Positions 12,033-24,308 are shown, counted from the stretch's first letter. The stretch is 64,000 bases of DNA from Astragalus membranaceus (GCA_039519185.1 JAZGSX010000010.1:806001-870000); one strand, 5' to 3'. Notes: a model not told the origin generated them from the letters alone. A program made the numbers and translations.

Positions 12033-13959
12033 ATTTAATTGGTGTAAATATATTAATGTTGGACTGAGAGGTGTGTATTTGGGTTTTAGGTGATGGCGTT
12101 AGTGATCGGGCTTGAGGAAGCCCGTGATCCAAGCCCACTAGCTAGGCGCATATTTAAACCTAAAATTTAGGGTTAGACTCATTTTGTACAAAAGAAAAGA
12201 AAAGAAAGAAATTGCGAAGAGGAGAGAAAGAGAGAAGAGGAGCGGCGCGAATCCCAAGGAGAAGAAGAGGATGTTTCGCGAATCAAGGAGAAGAGAAGGG
12301 AAGCCGTGTTGCTGTGGTTCTGTTGGTGATTCCTCTCCAGGGTCTTCTATTCCTAAGAATTAAGGTAAGGGTGAGATCTCTCTTTCACTATAATGGTGGG
12401 TATGATGGGTATTAGGGTAGGGGCTTAGACCTATGTTGCCATGATCTTGTTTGATTGTTTGATTTGTTGTTGATTGATGAATTTGCATATGTGTTGTTTG
12501 ATGATTTGTTGTGTGCTAAATTTGGGGCCCTGGCGCTGGGCGCCATTTGCTGGGCGTGGCTGTGATTCTGTTTTGGCGCCCTGTGCATGGGCGCCGTGGC
12601 CAAGGATGTTGCGTTTTGGTGTTTTGGCGTGGTGCTGTTTTTGGCGCCCTGTGCATGGGCGTCGTGACCAATGGTGTGTGTGTTTTGATGTCTGTGCGTG
12701 TTCTGTGTTAGGCGCCCTGTGCATGGGCGCCGTGTCTAAGTTGTGTTGCGTTTTGACTCGGGTGTCCGTTTTAAGTGTTTCAAAGTGCGTTGTGAAGCTT
12801 ATTCAGCCACACACCCACACACCCACATATTTTTCTGATAGTTTCTGGGCGCCTCAAGTGGCTGTCCCCGATGGTCGTTGTTGTTGGCGTTGTAAAACTA
12901 TTCCGGTGTTTAAAACCCTTTTTGGTGTCCTATTTGGGGTCGTGAGCTGAAGTAAAACCCTTTGATGTAATCGGTAATATTAGTGTCCCGGTGTGAATAA
13001 ATATGTGTTGATGTTTTTGACGATAATGCCCCTAGTGGCTATTACTTTGATCGACGATGGTATTTGATAATGGATAAAAGCTGTGGTTTTATAAGTGACG
13101 ATGATGCCATAAAGGCTATTAGCGACCATGATGTTAATGACGATGAATGTTAGTGACAAATGTATGTGTGACGATAACTTGACAGGTGATGTGCCTTTCA
13201 TTGGCAAATCGGTAAGTGATGGGTCGTTAAGTTGACTGTGCTTGTATGGGACTGTCTCTGGTGCATGTCATAGTGTCTCATACATCTCATGTGCATAAAC
13301 AAGTGATGATGACGCCATAAAGGCTATTTAGCGACGATGATGCCATAAAGGCTATTTAGTGACGATGATGACAGGTACCACATGCATACGCCCATTGCGA
13401 TGGGTTGCATTTCATACATGCTCATGACATTGTGATGACTTGCTGAGATGACTGATTTGATGTGCGATGTGGTTTATATAGCGTTGTAGCTCTAGCATAA
13501 TACTTATCATATGCATTATTATATTGTTAGATGAACTCACCCCTTCTGTTTGAATGTTACCCCTATGCGGTAACATGCAGGTGATCTCGAGTGATGGCTT
13601 AGGTACCTTCGCTAGCTGAGTCTGGTCGTCTGCTCTGATACGTAGCACTCAGTGGGGAGGGAATGAACCTTAGTTTTTATAATTATTTGATTGCATGTAG
13701 TTGCTGTTTTATGACTTTCCGCTGCGTAGTTGCTGAGTTTTTATTATGTTGGTTGAATTGAGCGTTTTGAGCTCACCCCAGTTGTGATGTGCTATGTATC
13801 TCATTACTATTGACGATGAGAACTATTTTATATCGATGCATGATTTTGTGTGGATTTATGTGTGACATCCCATGTGGTGAAATATGACTTTTAAAGAAAA
13901 AAAAAAGAGAAACTCTGATTCTTAGTAATTAAATTACCGGGTAGAAACGGGGTGTTTCA
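11951..13959 (+). repeat. 3' LTR of element E (2.0 kb)
   Basis: It opens TGTAACGCCC and ends GGTGTTTCA, a mutated form of the usual GTGTTACA. It contains a TTTA microsatellite (about 12007-12036), a GA-rich block near 12180-12300, three GGCGCCC/GGGCGCC hairpins (12570-12740), GACGATGATG repeats (13020-13370) and the shared CTCACCCCTTC block near 13530-13590. Confidence 0.88.
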
Positions 13960-15009
13960 TCAAACGTGAAAACGAATATGAAAGTGAGGTGACTGTTGAC
14001 AGTTTTTCACATTGCGATTAACCACCAAAGGATTAATTGATGGATCTGCTTGCAAGAGTCTGAAATTTCCGAAGTGAAGCTCGGCGTGCGGTATGGTAGT
14101 TTTGAAAAAAAACATTTTTGTGAAAACCCGCATCCTAAAGTTAATTTTGGGGAACGAATCGAGAGGTTAATAACATCTGATTGAGGAAGAAAATTCTAGG
14201 AGGATTACTTTGGTTGAGGGGAAGTTCGCAACGCTATGGACTAGTTTGGAAAGGAATCAGGTGCGTCGTTGGTAAAAACCTCGTGATGAAGTTACAATAG
14301 AGGAAAAAGAGCTCTGAGTTCTGTTTGATAGTTGTTTTGAGAACAACAGAGGTGATTTTCATTACGTTCAAATTTATTTGTTGTCCCCACGGTTTATTTC
14401 TACGTTTAAGGTCAAAGCTTTTAGTAGAATCCTCATTTCATCTTTTTGAAAAGTGTTATCTCGAAATCTTGGGGGCGAGTCAAGAAGTTTCACAAATGAC
14501 TTTCCGTCACATTTGTCAATGTGTACGAGAACTGTTATGGATATTAGAAGACTTGTTGAGAAAGTGTTTACACCCTTCGAGGAAATCGTGTTTGTTTTTG
14601 CCTCTACCGAGGAGTACCAGTTTGTGGATCTCATTTCCAACCTGTATTTCTATCAAGTGCCTCATATTAAACCCTTTGATTTAGATCAATCAAAGTTGGG
14701 GTGCAAATGAGGATAATCGGAATAAAGTTATGAAAGTGTTTTCAAAACCCGATACCAAGCCTATGTAAAGGAAGAAAGAGTTTCTCGTGTTGATTCAAAA
14801 CAAGAGAGTTCGGACTATAACCTTAGAAGCGTTCTAGGGTAGTAGTGGATCATACTTAGAGATTGACGTGCCAACTTGGGAAGATTTTCTACACTCATTT
14901 CGTTAATTAAAGATTGTGTTCCAGCAACTTAAGACCTTTCTGAGAATGTCGATTCTCGGTTAGTCAAATGAAAGACTTGACGAAATTTTGAGGACAAAAT
15001 TCTTTCAAG
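13960..15009 (+). pseudogene. decayed gypsy F internal region (3' end)
   Basis: No frame is open for long, but the region ends as a gypsy polyprotein should. A WEDF phrase near 14875-14890, reminiscent of the terminal chromodomain-like TWED motif, is followed by ATTTTGAGGACAAAATTC and a polypurine tract. The rest (13960-14750) is too decayed to assign domain by domain. Its left boundary touches the E LTR, so either E inserted into F or the two were joined by deletion; this cannot be decided here. Confidence 0.55.
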
Positions 15010-15019
15010 TTGGGGAGAA

Positions 15020-16649
15020 TGTAACATCCGCAAAATAATTAATAGAATTATTTTGATGTTAACCCAATTGAATTATTTTTAGTACTTGACTGGTAAATTT
15101 ATTGAGTGCTAAAATAATTTATTGGTTGTCATCGGATCTTTAACCGGATAATACGGACTAAGGACAATTCGGAACGAAATAAGAGATTAAGGACAATATG
15201 GTAATTGGACCACGTTACCACTTATATAATAATAAATATATATATGTGTGTGTGTGAGAAAGAAAAGAATTAAGAAAGAAAGAAAGAAAGGAAACGCGTA
15301 CAGAGAGAGAGAGGAGAAATAGAGAGAAAAGAGAGAAAAAAGAAAAGAAGAGAAAAGAATGGGTGAAGGAGAAGAAGAGGAAAAAGGAAGTTCAAAGGCT
15401 CATCAAAACGACTTCCTTCCAACACGAAAAGTGATCAGCGTTCCTTCCTCTTCGATTTGGTACCAATTTCATCGCAAACAACTCTCTCTCTCTCACTTTG
15501 CCATTTTTGAATTTATGCGGAAAATGGAGGTTTTTGTTGTTCAAGCTCAAAGGAAAGCTTTGGATGGTGTTTGGGAGCGAGCTCACGGTGGATTGCGCAA
15601 ATATTGAAGTCCGATTTGGGGTTTGTGAAGAATCAAGAGGTTAGGGTTCAAATTGGGGTTATGTGTGAATAGTGAATTGAAGCTTGAAGACGATGAATAG
15701 TAATTTCATGGAGGTTTTTTGATTGATTGTAGGTTCAAAGGTTGGGAGCGGAGTCGATTGTCGTCGGAGCGTAAAGTTTATACGGGGAACGTTCGTGTGA
15801 TTATCTCGGAAAAGCAATTTCGTGGAAAGTCTCGGCTATTTGTGATTTTCATCACAATCGGTGAGTTTTACTCACGTTAAGGTTTATTCCGTTTTGGTAT
15901 AATTTGTGCGTCGATTGGTTCCGAGAAATTTTGAGTCAAAAACCGTTATTTCGAAAAATAGCGCTTTTGGATAAAATTCGTTTAGATTAAGTTTTTGATT
16001 GGATTGATTGATTGTGTGGTATTCATTGGGTCTGTTTTGTTGGTTGTTAAATCTGTTTTCAATCGGAACAAGAATCGGAATTGAGCGGAATAGCGGAATA
16101 GCGGATTTCGCGAAAAACCGCAAAATCTGCACTTTCCCAGCACCCATCGCAACGCGAAGCGATCCCATTGCGTCGCGACCGGGTATAATTTTGCAACGCA
16201 AATGTTTCTGACTCTTTTCGGGTCGCGACGGTTTGTAATTCGCGTCGCGACGGTTTGCAGATTATCAGCAACTATACACTGTTTTTCTTTTCGCGATAAC
16301 TTTTGATCTGGGAACCCGATTGAGGTGTTCTAAGATGCGTTTTAAAGCTTATTCAGAGGCCTAACTGAATATTCTATTTTTAAGGTAAAATGAACTGATT
16401 TTAGAGTCTTAAAGTGTGTTGAGAAGTGACGAATTAGTATGTGAGAGTGAATGTGAATTTAATTTGTAGTGTGAATTAAACGATTAACTGATTGTCTGAG
16501 GTAATGAACTCCGAGTTCATATGATTGTAGATATATGTTTATATATATCGAGTTGGGTGACGATCCATTGTTCGACATACTAGGCGGGGCAGTCGTGATC
16601 CGCCGCCATAGGCTTCGTGCCAATAGGAGAATGTACTATTGGTGAGGGG
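15020..16649 (+). repeat. LTR of gypsy F, left part
   Basis: TGTAACATCCGC follows a purine tract (TTGGGGAGAA, 15010-15019), so this is the start of a 3' LTR. A TATA-like stretch (CTTATATAATAATAAATA, near 15220-15238) precedes a GA-rich leader (15256-15400). The LTR is interrupted at 16649 by element B, whose GTTCA duplication follows. It resumes at 44007. Confidence 0.75.
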
Positions 16650-16654
16650 GTTCA

Positions 16655-18946
16655 TGTAACACCCAAAATAATTTAATTAATTATTTGATTAAATTATTTA
16701 AGTGTTGCAATATTATTATTATTATTATTATTATTGGTAATATTATTAGTATAAATTACTAATATGTTATTCTTATTTAAATTTGAGTCAGGGAGTGGTG
16801 TTGGTAATTCCGGGACGGTGTGACTGGCCCATGAAGCCCAAGCCCGTTAGCTTAGGCTCCAAAGGCGCTAGGGTCTTAGGAATCGCATCACTTGTGGAGA
16901 AAAGAAAGAAAAAGCTTGCGAAGGGAGGGAGAGAAAAGAAGAGTGTGACGGCGCTGAGAAGAGGAAGGGAAGGAAGAGCTTTCGTGTTGCGGTGTTCTCG
17001 TACGTGATCATCTTCTTCGTGCTAGGGGCTTACGCATTCGAGGTAAGGGTGAGCGTTTCGATTTAATATAATTGAGTATGTGATGGGTTTTTGTGGGGTT
17101 TTTGGTGTTGTTGTGAATTTGAGGTGAATGTGCGTAAAAATTGATGAGGAATTGAATAAATTATGATGTTGTTTGATGACTGGTTGATGTTGTTATGTGT
17201 AATTTCGTTCTTGTGATGTTTGATGATGGTTGGGAAGGAATTATGATGTGATCATGCTGATTTTCGTGTAAAAAAATTCTGCTGCATGTAAACTATTCGA
17301 TGAGATGGCCATTGTGCGCATATGGGGTGTTTTGGGTGAAACTTCGAATTCTGGGCATATTTTACCCTGCCATCTTTTGCATTTGCGTGCCCAAATTCAA
17401 TTTTAAACATTTTGGCTCGAGTGGTTTTATTTTTGCACGTGTCATTTTGGAGTTGTCCAGGTGGGTGTTGCTGTTGTGCGCATGTGGGGTGTTTTGGGTG
17501 AAACTTCGAATTCTGGGCATATTTTACCGTGCCATCTTTTGCATTCGCGTGCCCAAATTCAATTTTAAACATTTTGGCTCGAGTGGTTTTATTTTTGCAC
17601 GTGTCATTTTGGAGTTGTTCCGGTGGGTGTTGCTGTTGTGCGCATGTGGGGTGTTTTGGGTGAAACTTCGAATTCTGGGCATATTTTACCGTGCCATCTT
17701 TTGCATTCGCGGGCCCAAATTCAATTTTAAACATTTTGGCTCGAGTGGTTTTATTTTTGCACGTGTCATTTTGGAGTTGTCCCGGTGGGTGTTGCTGTGG
17801 CGCCATTGTGCGCCTGTGGGTGTGTATGTGTGGCGCTGCTGTGCGCGTGGTGCTGGGCGCTGCCTCTGGGCGCGCCTGGTGCGTGTGTTGCGTAGTGCTG
17901 GGCTTGCCTTGTGCGCTTCCCCTGTTTTATTACTGTTCTTGCAATTTAATTGTGATGTTTCTAAGCATGAAAATGTGATGTTTTCTAAATTTAAATGTGT
18001 TGTTACTAAAATTTTAAATGTGTTGTTACTCAGATTCTAAATGTGTTGTTACTCAGATTCTAAATGTGTTGTTACTCAAAATTTAAATGTGTTCTTACCC
18101 AAATTTTAAATGTGATGTTTATCATGATGTTGTGATATAATTGTGATGGTTATGACGAGTACACTCTATGAGTGTTTTATGACGACGATGACGAGGACTC
18201 CAGGTGAGTGATTTGGTGTTTGCACATGTTTCCATAGTGTCTCATAGCATATGCATAGTATGACGAATAGGCTTCGGCCTCTTATTGACGTAAAACAGTG
18301 ACGATGTGCCCATTGTGGCTTATTTATGACGAGAATGGTACCATCATGCATATACCCAGGCGTGGGTTGCATTTCCATGCACATTCATGATTTATGACTT
18401 GTGGTAAAAATTGTGATTCGAATTAGTGTTCAGTGACGATGATGTTGATGGTGATGACGATGTTGTATGATTGCTTTGTTCACATTACTCTATTATGTGC
18501 TTAATTATGTTTTGTTGAAATTCTCACCCCTTCTGCTTGGAATGTTGCTCTATTGTGGCATTGCTGCAGGTAACCGCGAGTGAAGGTCCTGCTGCCTTCT
18601 TTAATAGCTATTGGGATGTCTGTCGAGTCGCTCTCTGATACTGTGACACATAGGGGGCGTGGTTGGAATTTGTTAATTAATTAACTAGTTGTTTAATGAT
18701 TATGTCGATGATGTGAGACGTGTTTGAGTGGTATTAGTGAGTTGTTGTTTTATTCCGCTGTGATGTGATTTTTGGAGTTTAACTTTCATGACGGGTGCCT
18801 TGTTGCACAAACCTTGATGGGTGTAATTGATGACTTTTGTTAATGACGATGTGGCATTTCTTTTCTATCAGTTGAATTAATATTTGCGAAAAAGAATTAC
18901 TCTGATAAATGACGTATAAGTTATGGGGTAGAAAAGGGGTGTTACA
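16655..18946 (+). repeat. 5' LTR of element B
   Basis: This 2292-base LTR has an ATT microsatellite near 16712, a GA-rich block (16900-16980), three 162-base tandem units (17314-17799), AAATGTGTTGTTACT repeats (17990-18110), and the shared CTCACCCCTTCTG...GCAGGTAA block near 18525-18590. The right LTR has fewer ATT and AAATGTGTTGTTACT units. Confidence 0.93.
17314..17799 (+). repeat. 162-bp tandem repeats in LTR B
   Basis: Three head-to-tail units start near 17314, 17476 and 17638; the right LTR repeats the arrangement at about 42390-42880. Because 162 is a multiple of three, both strands stay open across the array. The apparent repeated proteins are by-products and I do not call them genes. 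Confidence 0.88.
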
Positions 18947-18950
18947 TTAG

Positions 18951-18962
18951 TGGTATCAGAGC
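18951..18962 (+). other. primer binding site (initiator tRNA-Met), element B
   Basis: TGGTATCAGAGC lies four bases after the 5' LTR end. It is complementary to the 3' end of plant initiator tRNA-Met, the usual primer for Tekay and many copia elements. Confidence 0.93.
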
Positions 18963-19063
18963 AGTTCGGTCTGTCCGGCCGGTGGTCGAGTCGTCAATTA
19001 AGTTGAGTAGCATTTGAGTTTTGTTACTCATTTCTGAATTCGGTTTTCTGTTGCAGTGCTAGA

Positions 19064-20593
19064 ATGGCAGGACGGAACGATGCTGCACTTGCTGCTGCTT
19101 TGCAGGCTATAGTTGGGGTTGTGGGCAACATGCCAGGTGTTGGTGATGCTGGGACGCGCAGTTTGGCTACGTTCCAGCGAGAGATCCCTCCTACTTTTGA
19201 AGGCGGGTATAACCCTGATGGTGCCCTTGAGTGACTGAGAGAGATGGAGCGGATCTTCCGCGTTATGGATTGTACCGATGCTCAGAAGGTTCGTTATGGT
19301 ACGCACATGTTGAAGAGAGAGGCTGATGATTGGTGGATGACGGCTAGACAGAGGTTGATGGTCGCCAATGAGGAGATTACTTGGGCTGTGTTCCAGAGAG
19401 AGTTCAGGAGGAAATACTATCCGGAAGATGTCCGCGGAAAGAAAGAGGTTGAGTTTCTGAGGCTTGAACAAGGTAGCATGTCTGTAACTGAATATGCTGC
19501 AAAATTTACTGAGCTGTCCAAGTTTTATCCGCACTATGATGGAGAGGGTGCTGAGTTCTCCAAATGCATAAAGTTTGAAAACGGGTTGCGTGCCGACATT
19601 AAGAAAGCCATAGGGTATCAACAAATTCGTGTGTTCTCCTTGTTGGTTGATAGCTGCAGGATTTTTGAGGAGGTTAGTAATGCCTTCTCCAGAGTTATGA
19701 AAGAAAAGCAAAAGAACTTCTCGAGTCGTGGTAAGCCATATGAGGTGCCTGCTGGTAAGGGCAAAGGGAAGTTTTTTGGTGGGTCTAAGCGAAGTGGGGG
19801 AGATGCTGCAGCCAGTATTACTTGTTACACGTGTGGGAGAGTAGGTCATAAGAGTCCAGATTGCCCAAGCGGGGATAAGAAGAGATGTTATCGGTGTGGG
19901 AAAGAGGGGCACATATCTTCCAGCTGTGATAAGAAGGAGGTGGTACGCTTTAATTGTGGGGAGGGTGGTCACATCAGTACACAGTGCTCAAAACCCAAGA
20001 AGGAGAAGTCTTTTGGGAAAGTGTTCGCTCTGGCTGGGTCTGATGTGGTGAATGAGATTCGAGGTACGTGCTATATCAATAATTTTCCTCTTATTGCTAT
20101 TGTTGATACTGGTGATACCCATAGTTTTATTGCTGCCGCATGTGTTGAGAAACTAAGTCTTGTCTTATCTGATATGTTGAGAGAGATGGTTATCGATACT
20201 CCAGCTAAGGGTTCGGTGACTACCTCTGTTGTTTGTGCCAAATGTCCTGTATCTATATATGGTAGAGAATTTTTAGTTGATTTGATCTGTTTGCCGCTGA
20301 GTGGAATGGATGTCATTCTGGGTATGGACTGGTTAGTTGATAATCATGTTCATATCAACTGTCGCGAAAGGTCCGTGAGTTTCGCTTCGCCGGAGGAGAA
20401 GTCTGGTTTGCTATCTGCGGGTCAGCTGCACAGGGTGATGAGAGAAGAGGTTCAGCTGTTTTCTCTGTTAGCGTCGTTGTCTGCTGAGAGCCAAGCGAAG
20501 ATTGATGAGTTGCAGGTGGTGTGTGAGTTTTCCGAAGTGTTTCCTGACGAGATTCCGGACATACCACCAGAGAGAGGAGGAGTTTACTATTGA
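19064..20593 (+). pseudogene. gypsy B gag-protease
   Basis: Gag starts at the ATG at 19064 (MAGRNDAALAAALQ). Its retrotransposon gag domain lies about residues 60-190 (WWMTARQRLM, FRRKYYPED). Two clean CCHC zinc knuckles (CYTCGRVGHKSPDC and CYRCGKEGHISSSC) follow, plus a third whose first Cys is Phe. Protease has DTG at the active site (IVDTGDTHSFI; the usual A after DTG is D) and a GMDWL segment. Codon 57 is a TGA stop (19232-19234) where Trp is expected, and about two bases are missing near 20575, which throws the frame before RT. The element cannot produce its own Gag-Pol. Confidence 0.93.
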
Positions 20594-22390
20594 TCTGGTC
20601 CCTGGCACTAAGCCTGTGTCTATGGCACCATATAGAATGTCTGCGTCTGAGTTGGCAGAATTGAAGAAGCAACTTGAGGATTTGTTAGAAAAGAAGTTTG
20701 TAAGACCGAGTGTGTCGCCGTGGGGAGCTCTAGTGTTGCTACTCAAAAAGAAAGATGGTAGTATGAGGTTGTGTGTAGACTATCGTCAATTGAATAAAGT
20801 TACAATCAAGAACAAGTATCCGTTACCGAGGATTGATGACTTGATGGATCAGTTGGTGGGTGCTAAAGTATTCAGCAAGATTGACTTAAGGTCTGGTTAT
20901 CATCAGATCAAGGTAAAAGATGAAGACATCCAGAAGACGGCGTTTAGGACAAGATATGGGCACTATGAGTATTCCGTAATGCCTTTCGGTGTGACTAATG
21001 CGCCGGGGGTATTCATGGGGTACATGAGCCAAATCTTTCGCGAGTATCTGGACAAATTTGTGGTGGTTTTCATTGATGATATTCTAATTTATTCTAAGTC
21101 GGGAGAGGAGCATGCGAAACATCTGAGGTTGGTGTTGGAAATTCTGAGGGATCGAAAGTTATATGCGAAGTTGTCCAAGTGTGAGTTTTGGTTGAAAGAA
21201 ATTAGTTTTCTCGGTCATGTGATTTCTAGTGAGGGGATTGCGGTGGATCCTTCTAAGGTTGATGCAGTGTTGCAGTGGGAGTCCCCGAAGTCAGTTACTG
21301 AGATAAGGAGTTTTCTGGGATTAGCGGGTTATTATAGAAGATTCATTGAGGGGTTTTCGAAGTTGGCTCTGCCGTTGACCCATTTGACTTGCAAGGGTAA
21401 GGCTTTTGTTTGGGATGACTGATGTGAAGAGAGTTTCAATGAGTTGAAGAAGAGGTTGACTACGTCACCAGTGTTGACCCTGCTTGATCCGGTTGAGCCG
21501 TTTGTGGTCTATTGTGATTCTTCCAAAATGGGTTTGGGTGGTGTGCTTATGCAGAATGGGAAAGTGGTCGCTTATGCGTCGAGACAGTTGAGAACTCATG
21601 AAAAGAATTACCCTACTCATGACTTAGAACTTGCTACTGTGGTATTCGCGTTGAAAATCTGGAGACATTACTTGTATGGATCGAGATTTGAGGTGTTCAG
21701 TGATCACAAGGGCCTTCAGTATTTGTTCGATCAGAAAGAGTTGAATATGAGGCAGCGCCAGTGGTTAGAACTATTGAAGGATTATGATTTTGAATTGAGT
21801 TATCACCCGGGAAAAGCTAATGTGGTTGCAGATGCTTTGAGTCGGAAGACTTTGCATATGTCGGCATTGATGGCTAGAGAGCTTGAGTTAATTGAGCAAT
21901 TCAGGGACATGAGTTTAGTTTGTGAAGTCACACCTCAGAGTGTCAGGTTGGGTATGTTGAAAATTGGCAACGATTTTATGGCTAGTATCCGAGAGGCGCA
22001 GAAGTTAGACGTGAAATTGGTTGATCTGATGGGTGGGATTAATCAGTCTGAGAATAAGGACTTCGAGATAGATGCGCAGAATGTATTGAGATATTGTGGA
22101 AGAATTTGTGTTCCCGAGGATGAGGAAATGAGAAAGGTAATTCTCGAGGAAGGCCACAGAAGTAAGTTGAGGATCCATCCCGTAGCGACAAAGATGTATC
22201 AAGATTTGAAAACGATGTTCTGGTGGCCTGGGTTGAAGCGCGATGTGGCGCAGTTTGTGTATTCGTGTTTGACCTGTCAGAAATCGAAGGTCGAGCATCA
22301 GAAGCCTGCGGGAATGATGCAACCGTTGAATGTTCCAGAGTGGAAGTGGGATAGTATTTCCATGGATTTCGTGACTGGGTTACCCAATAC
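20577..22390 (+). pseudogene. gypsy B pol: RT, RNase H, start of integrase
   Basis: Reverse transcriptase has LRSGYHQIKV and FIDDILIYSKS. RNase H has YCDSSKMG, FSDHKGLQ and ADALSRK. The integrase zinc finger (HRSKLRIHP, CLTCQKSK) and first catalytic Asp (SMDFVTGLPNT) follow, and the frame is then cut by CACTA-1. A TGA at 21420-21422 replaces an Arg codon between RT and RNase H. The remainder of integrase resumes at 40698. The sequence is nearly the same protein as element D's. Confidence 0.93.
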
Positions 22391-22393
22391 AGT

Positions 22394-22690
22394 CTTTACA
22401 AGAAAATCGACGATTTCCGACGACAATTTTCGTCGCAAATGCAGCGATTTTCGTCGGAAATTGACGTTTCCGACGAACTTTCCGACGGACAAAAAGTCGT
22501 CGGAAAATCGTTCGTCACAAATTTTTTTTCCGACGGAATTTTTCGTCGCAAACGTTTCCGTCGCAAAATCGTCGGAAATCCGTCGCAAAGTTTCATCGCA
22601 AATTCATCGCAAATTTGTCACAAATGTTCGTCGCAAATTCGTCGCAAAAAACCATTTCCGACGAAACTTTCCATCGAAAATCCGTCGGAA
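22394..22690. repeat. subterminal repeats, left end of CACTA-1
   Basis: About 300 bases are packed with TTTCCGACGA / TCGTCGGAAA and TTCGTCGCAAA in both orientations. Such arrays are transposase-binding regions in the En/Spm family. An A-rich run (22689-22720) ends the block. Confidence 0.9.
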
Positions 22691-23162
22691 ATGATAAAAA
22701 AAAAATAAAAAAAAATAAAATCTTCTGAAGGGTTGTGGTAACATAGTGAGCACTTACAGTTTTACTAAAGCTAACTGAATTAACTCAAGCTTAATAGCTT
22801 GTACAACAATACAAAAGTATTTTACTCTAACAAATCTAAATCTAAATATACTGACTATTATCAATTATACTGAGCTAGCAGTTTGTGCAGCAAACCTCTT
22901 ACATAACAGTACATCAATTAATTTCCTTTGACAATAAAGTACAATGAGGGAAATAAACAAAAAACCATATTTGTAACAATCATTAGTGTCAAAGTCAGCT
23001 TTCTACCCCTAATAAGAACAATAAACAATTTATCTGATATAACCTACAAGTGTTATAGACAAGTATCAATCTAACCCAAACTTGGAAACACATAAGTCCT
23101 CTACATTAAAAGGAATGACAAACTTGGATAGCATTCAATCATAATAAACTATTGATATGAAA
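22691..23162. other. CACTA-1 spacer, nothing identified
   Basis: AT-rich DNA between the subterminal repeats and the LINE fragment. I see no exon-like motif on either strand. Confidence 0.5.
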
Positions 23163-23580
23163 CTCATTAGGCAATCCTGGCAAGAACCTCTACATATGCC
23201 TCATGAAACCTCAGGCGCCAACCATCATTACTAAGTGCTCAGTCAAGTCTCTTGAAGATATGATAGCCATCATGGAACATGGGTCCTTTCCAAGTAAATC
23301 TAGATCCAACAGCACCTAAGTCCATTCACAGGAACTTATTGATGTTCTCAACAAACTTGGTGATCTTTGCATAAGGGATAGGGCCACCACCTTTCTTCTC
23401 AGATGCACTTGCAATATCATTGAAGTCACCAGCCAATAACCAGTCACCTTGCATACTGTTAGCTATATTAGACAGCTCTCCCCACATAATCCTTCTACTG
23501 CACTCATGAGGACTTGCATACACAGCTGTGAAGAACCATTCTTGCTCTCTATTGATGCTAATCTCAGCATGGATAAATCT
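23163..23580 (-). pseudogene. LINE endonuclease-domain fragment
   Basis: The reverse strand encodes part of an apurinic endonuclease-like (EEP) domain of a plant L1-type non-LTR retrotransposon. WFFTAVYASPHECSRR and GDWLLAGDFNDIASASEKKG come first. After an in-frame TGA near 23337-23339, it continues with MDLGAVGSRFTWKGP and LSNDGWRLRFHEAYV. The GDFN motif is typical of the fold. There is no RT and no poly-A tail, so this is an internal fragment carried inside the CACTA element. It is joined to an MSH7-like exon at about 23580 in the same reading frame. Confidence 0.85.
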
Positions 23581-23900
23581 CAGCCGCTTTCCAGATGAAG
23601 TCATACAGTTATCAAGATGCTTGTACAATGTACCTGAAACTCGAGCATAATAATAAAAATACAGACTGAAATATCCAATGAAAACATTTTAGAAGTTTAA
23701 GAGTGCTCAAATAGAACAAGTACTTGCTTGATTTTCCACCATCGTCGCTATTACCAAAAATTTCTAGATTTATCAATGTTGGACTATCCATTTTGAGGCA
23801 ACCCTTATAGACTTGGTATGGATATACATCCCCATTCTGTAGGATATCATCTAGCTGTATGAATGGTAGAACAGATTAATCATCACAGACAAAATTCTTG
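23581..23900 (-). pseudogene. captured MutS homolog fragment (MSH7/MSH6-like)
   Basis: Two exon-like blocks lie on the reverse strand. The first (about 23900-23728) encodes YPYQVYKGCLKMDSPTLINL, then EIFGNSDDGGKSS. An intron ending in TTTCAG follows, then 23634-23581 encodes LYKHLDNCMTSSGKRL. This matches the lever/core part of plant MutS homologs that recognise DNA mismatches; from memory it is closest to the plant-specific MSH7. It is about 70 residues out of a protein of over 1000, with no ATPase. It then runs straight into LINE sequence. The part upstream of 23900 (FLRFSARECKNF, then a stop) may be another exon I cannot name. Confidence 0.72.
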
Positions 23901-24308
23901 CACTCTCGAGCACTAAACCTCAAGAAGGGCATCATAGTAAGCAGAAAATTATACCATCAATCTATGTAGATGACCATTCAGTCCAAAACAAGCTCCTTCA
24001 GAATTTATTGCTTCTTTTTAAAACTCGGAAAATTATTCTAAAACAAGTAGAGAAAGAAAGAAAATAGTAGCAACTACATATAGAATGTAAACCTTACTTA
24101 ACCCTGGTTGTATTGTAAAAACAAAAATATCAACTATTTTCAAATTTATTAATTACGTGCTCAATTTGACTTAGTTTCAGCAGGCCAAATCTCTTATTCG
24201 CAACACGGACAAGGAGGCTTCAGTTAGCATGCAAAATTTAGCCTCTGATACAATAAATAACAATAGATGGGCTGGGAAGCCAAGCATAGCTAGAGTCAAG
24301 TTTCTTAC
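23901..24308 (-). other. CACTA-1 cargo of unknown origin
   Basis: The reverse strand has a possible short exon near 24180-24240 (LTEASLSVLRIRDLAC) and the FLRFSARECKNF stretch near 23930-23985. Neither is long enough to identify. The rest looks like intron. Confidence 0.35.

Larger units (their letters stand above)
6043..13959 (+). mobile_element. Ty3/gypsy Tekay-type element E (internally deleted)
   Basis: A truncated 5' LTR piece (6043-6808) is fused directly to RNase H coding sequence. Integrase and the chromodomain-like tail follow, then a polypurine tract and a full 3' LTR (11951-13959). Gag, protease and RT are missing. A 3.3 kb solo LTR (8340-11657) interrupts integrase. The left LTR piece and the matching part of the right LTR keep a constant offset of 7140 bases and differ by about 2% by eye, so they are one element's LTR pair. 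No target duplication survives because the left end is truncated. Confidence 0.85.

Noticed and set aside
15241..15400. Start of a host gene at the ATG near 15359
   Set aside because: GA-rich leader of the F LTR. The 82-codon frame has no domain and the position fits an LTR transcript leader.
17314..17799. CRISPR-like array
   Set aside because: Units are head-to-tail with no unique spacers, and the sequence is a plant LTR. The same reasoning rejects the 47-, 69- and 133-base arrays.
17252..18040. Long repeat ORFs on both strands within the B LTR (also at 42342-43118)
   Set aside because: They come from three 162-base units whose length is divisible by three. No domain, no conserved start, and both strands are open equally.
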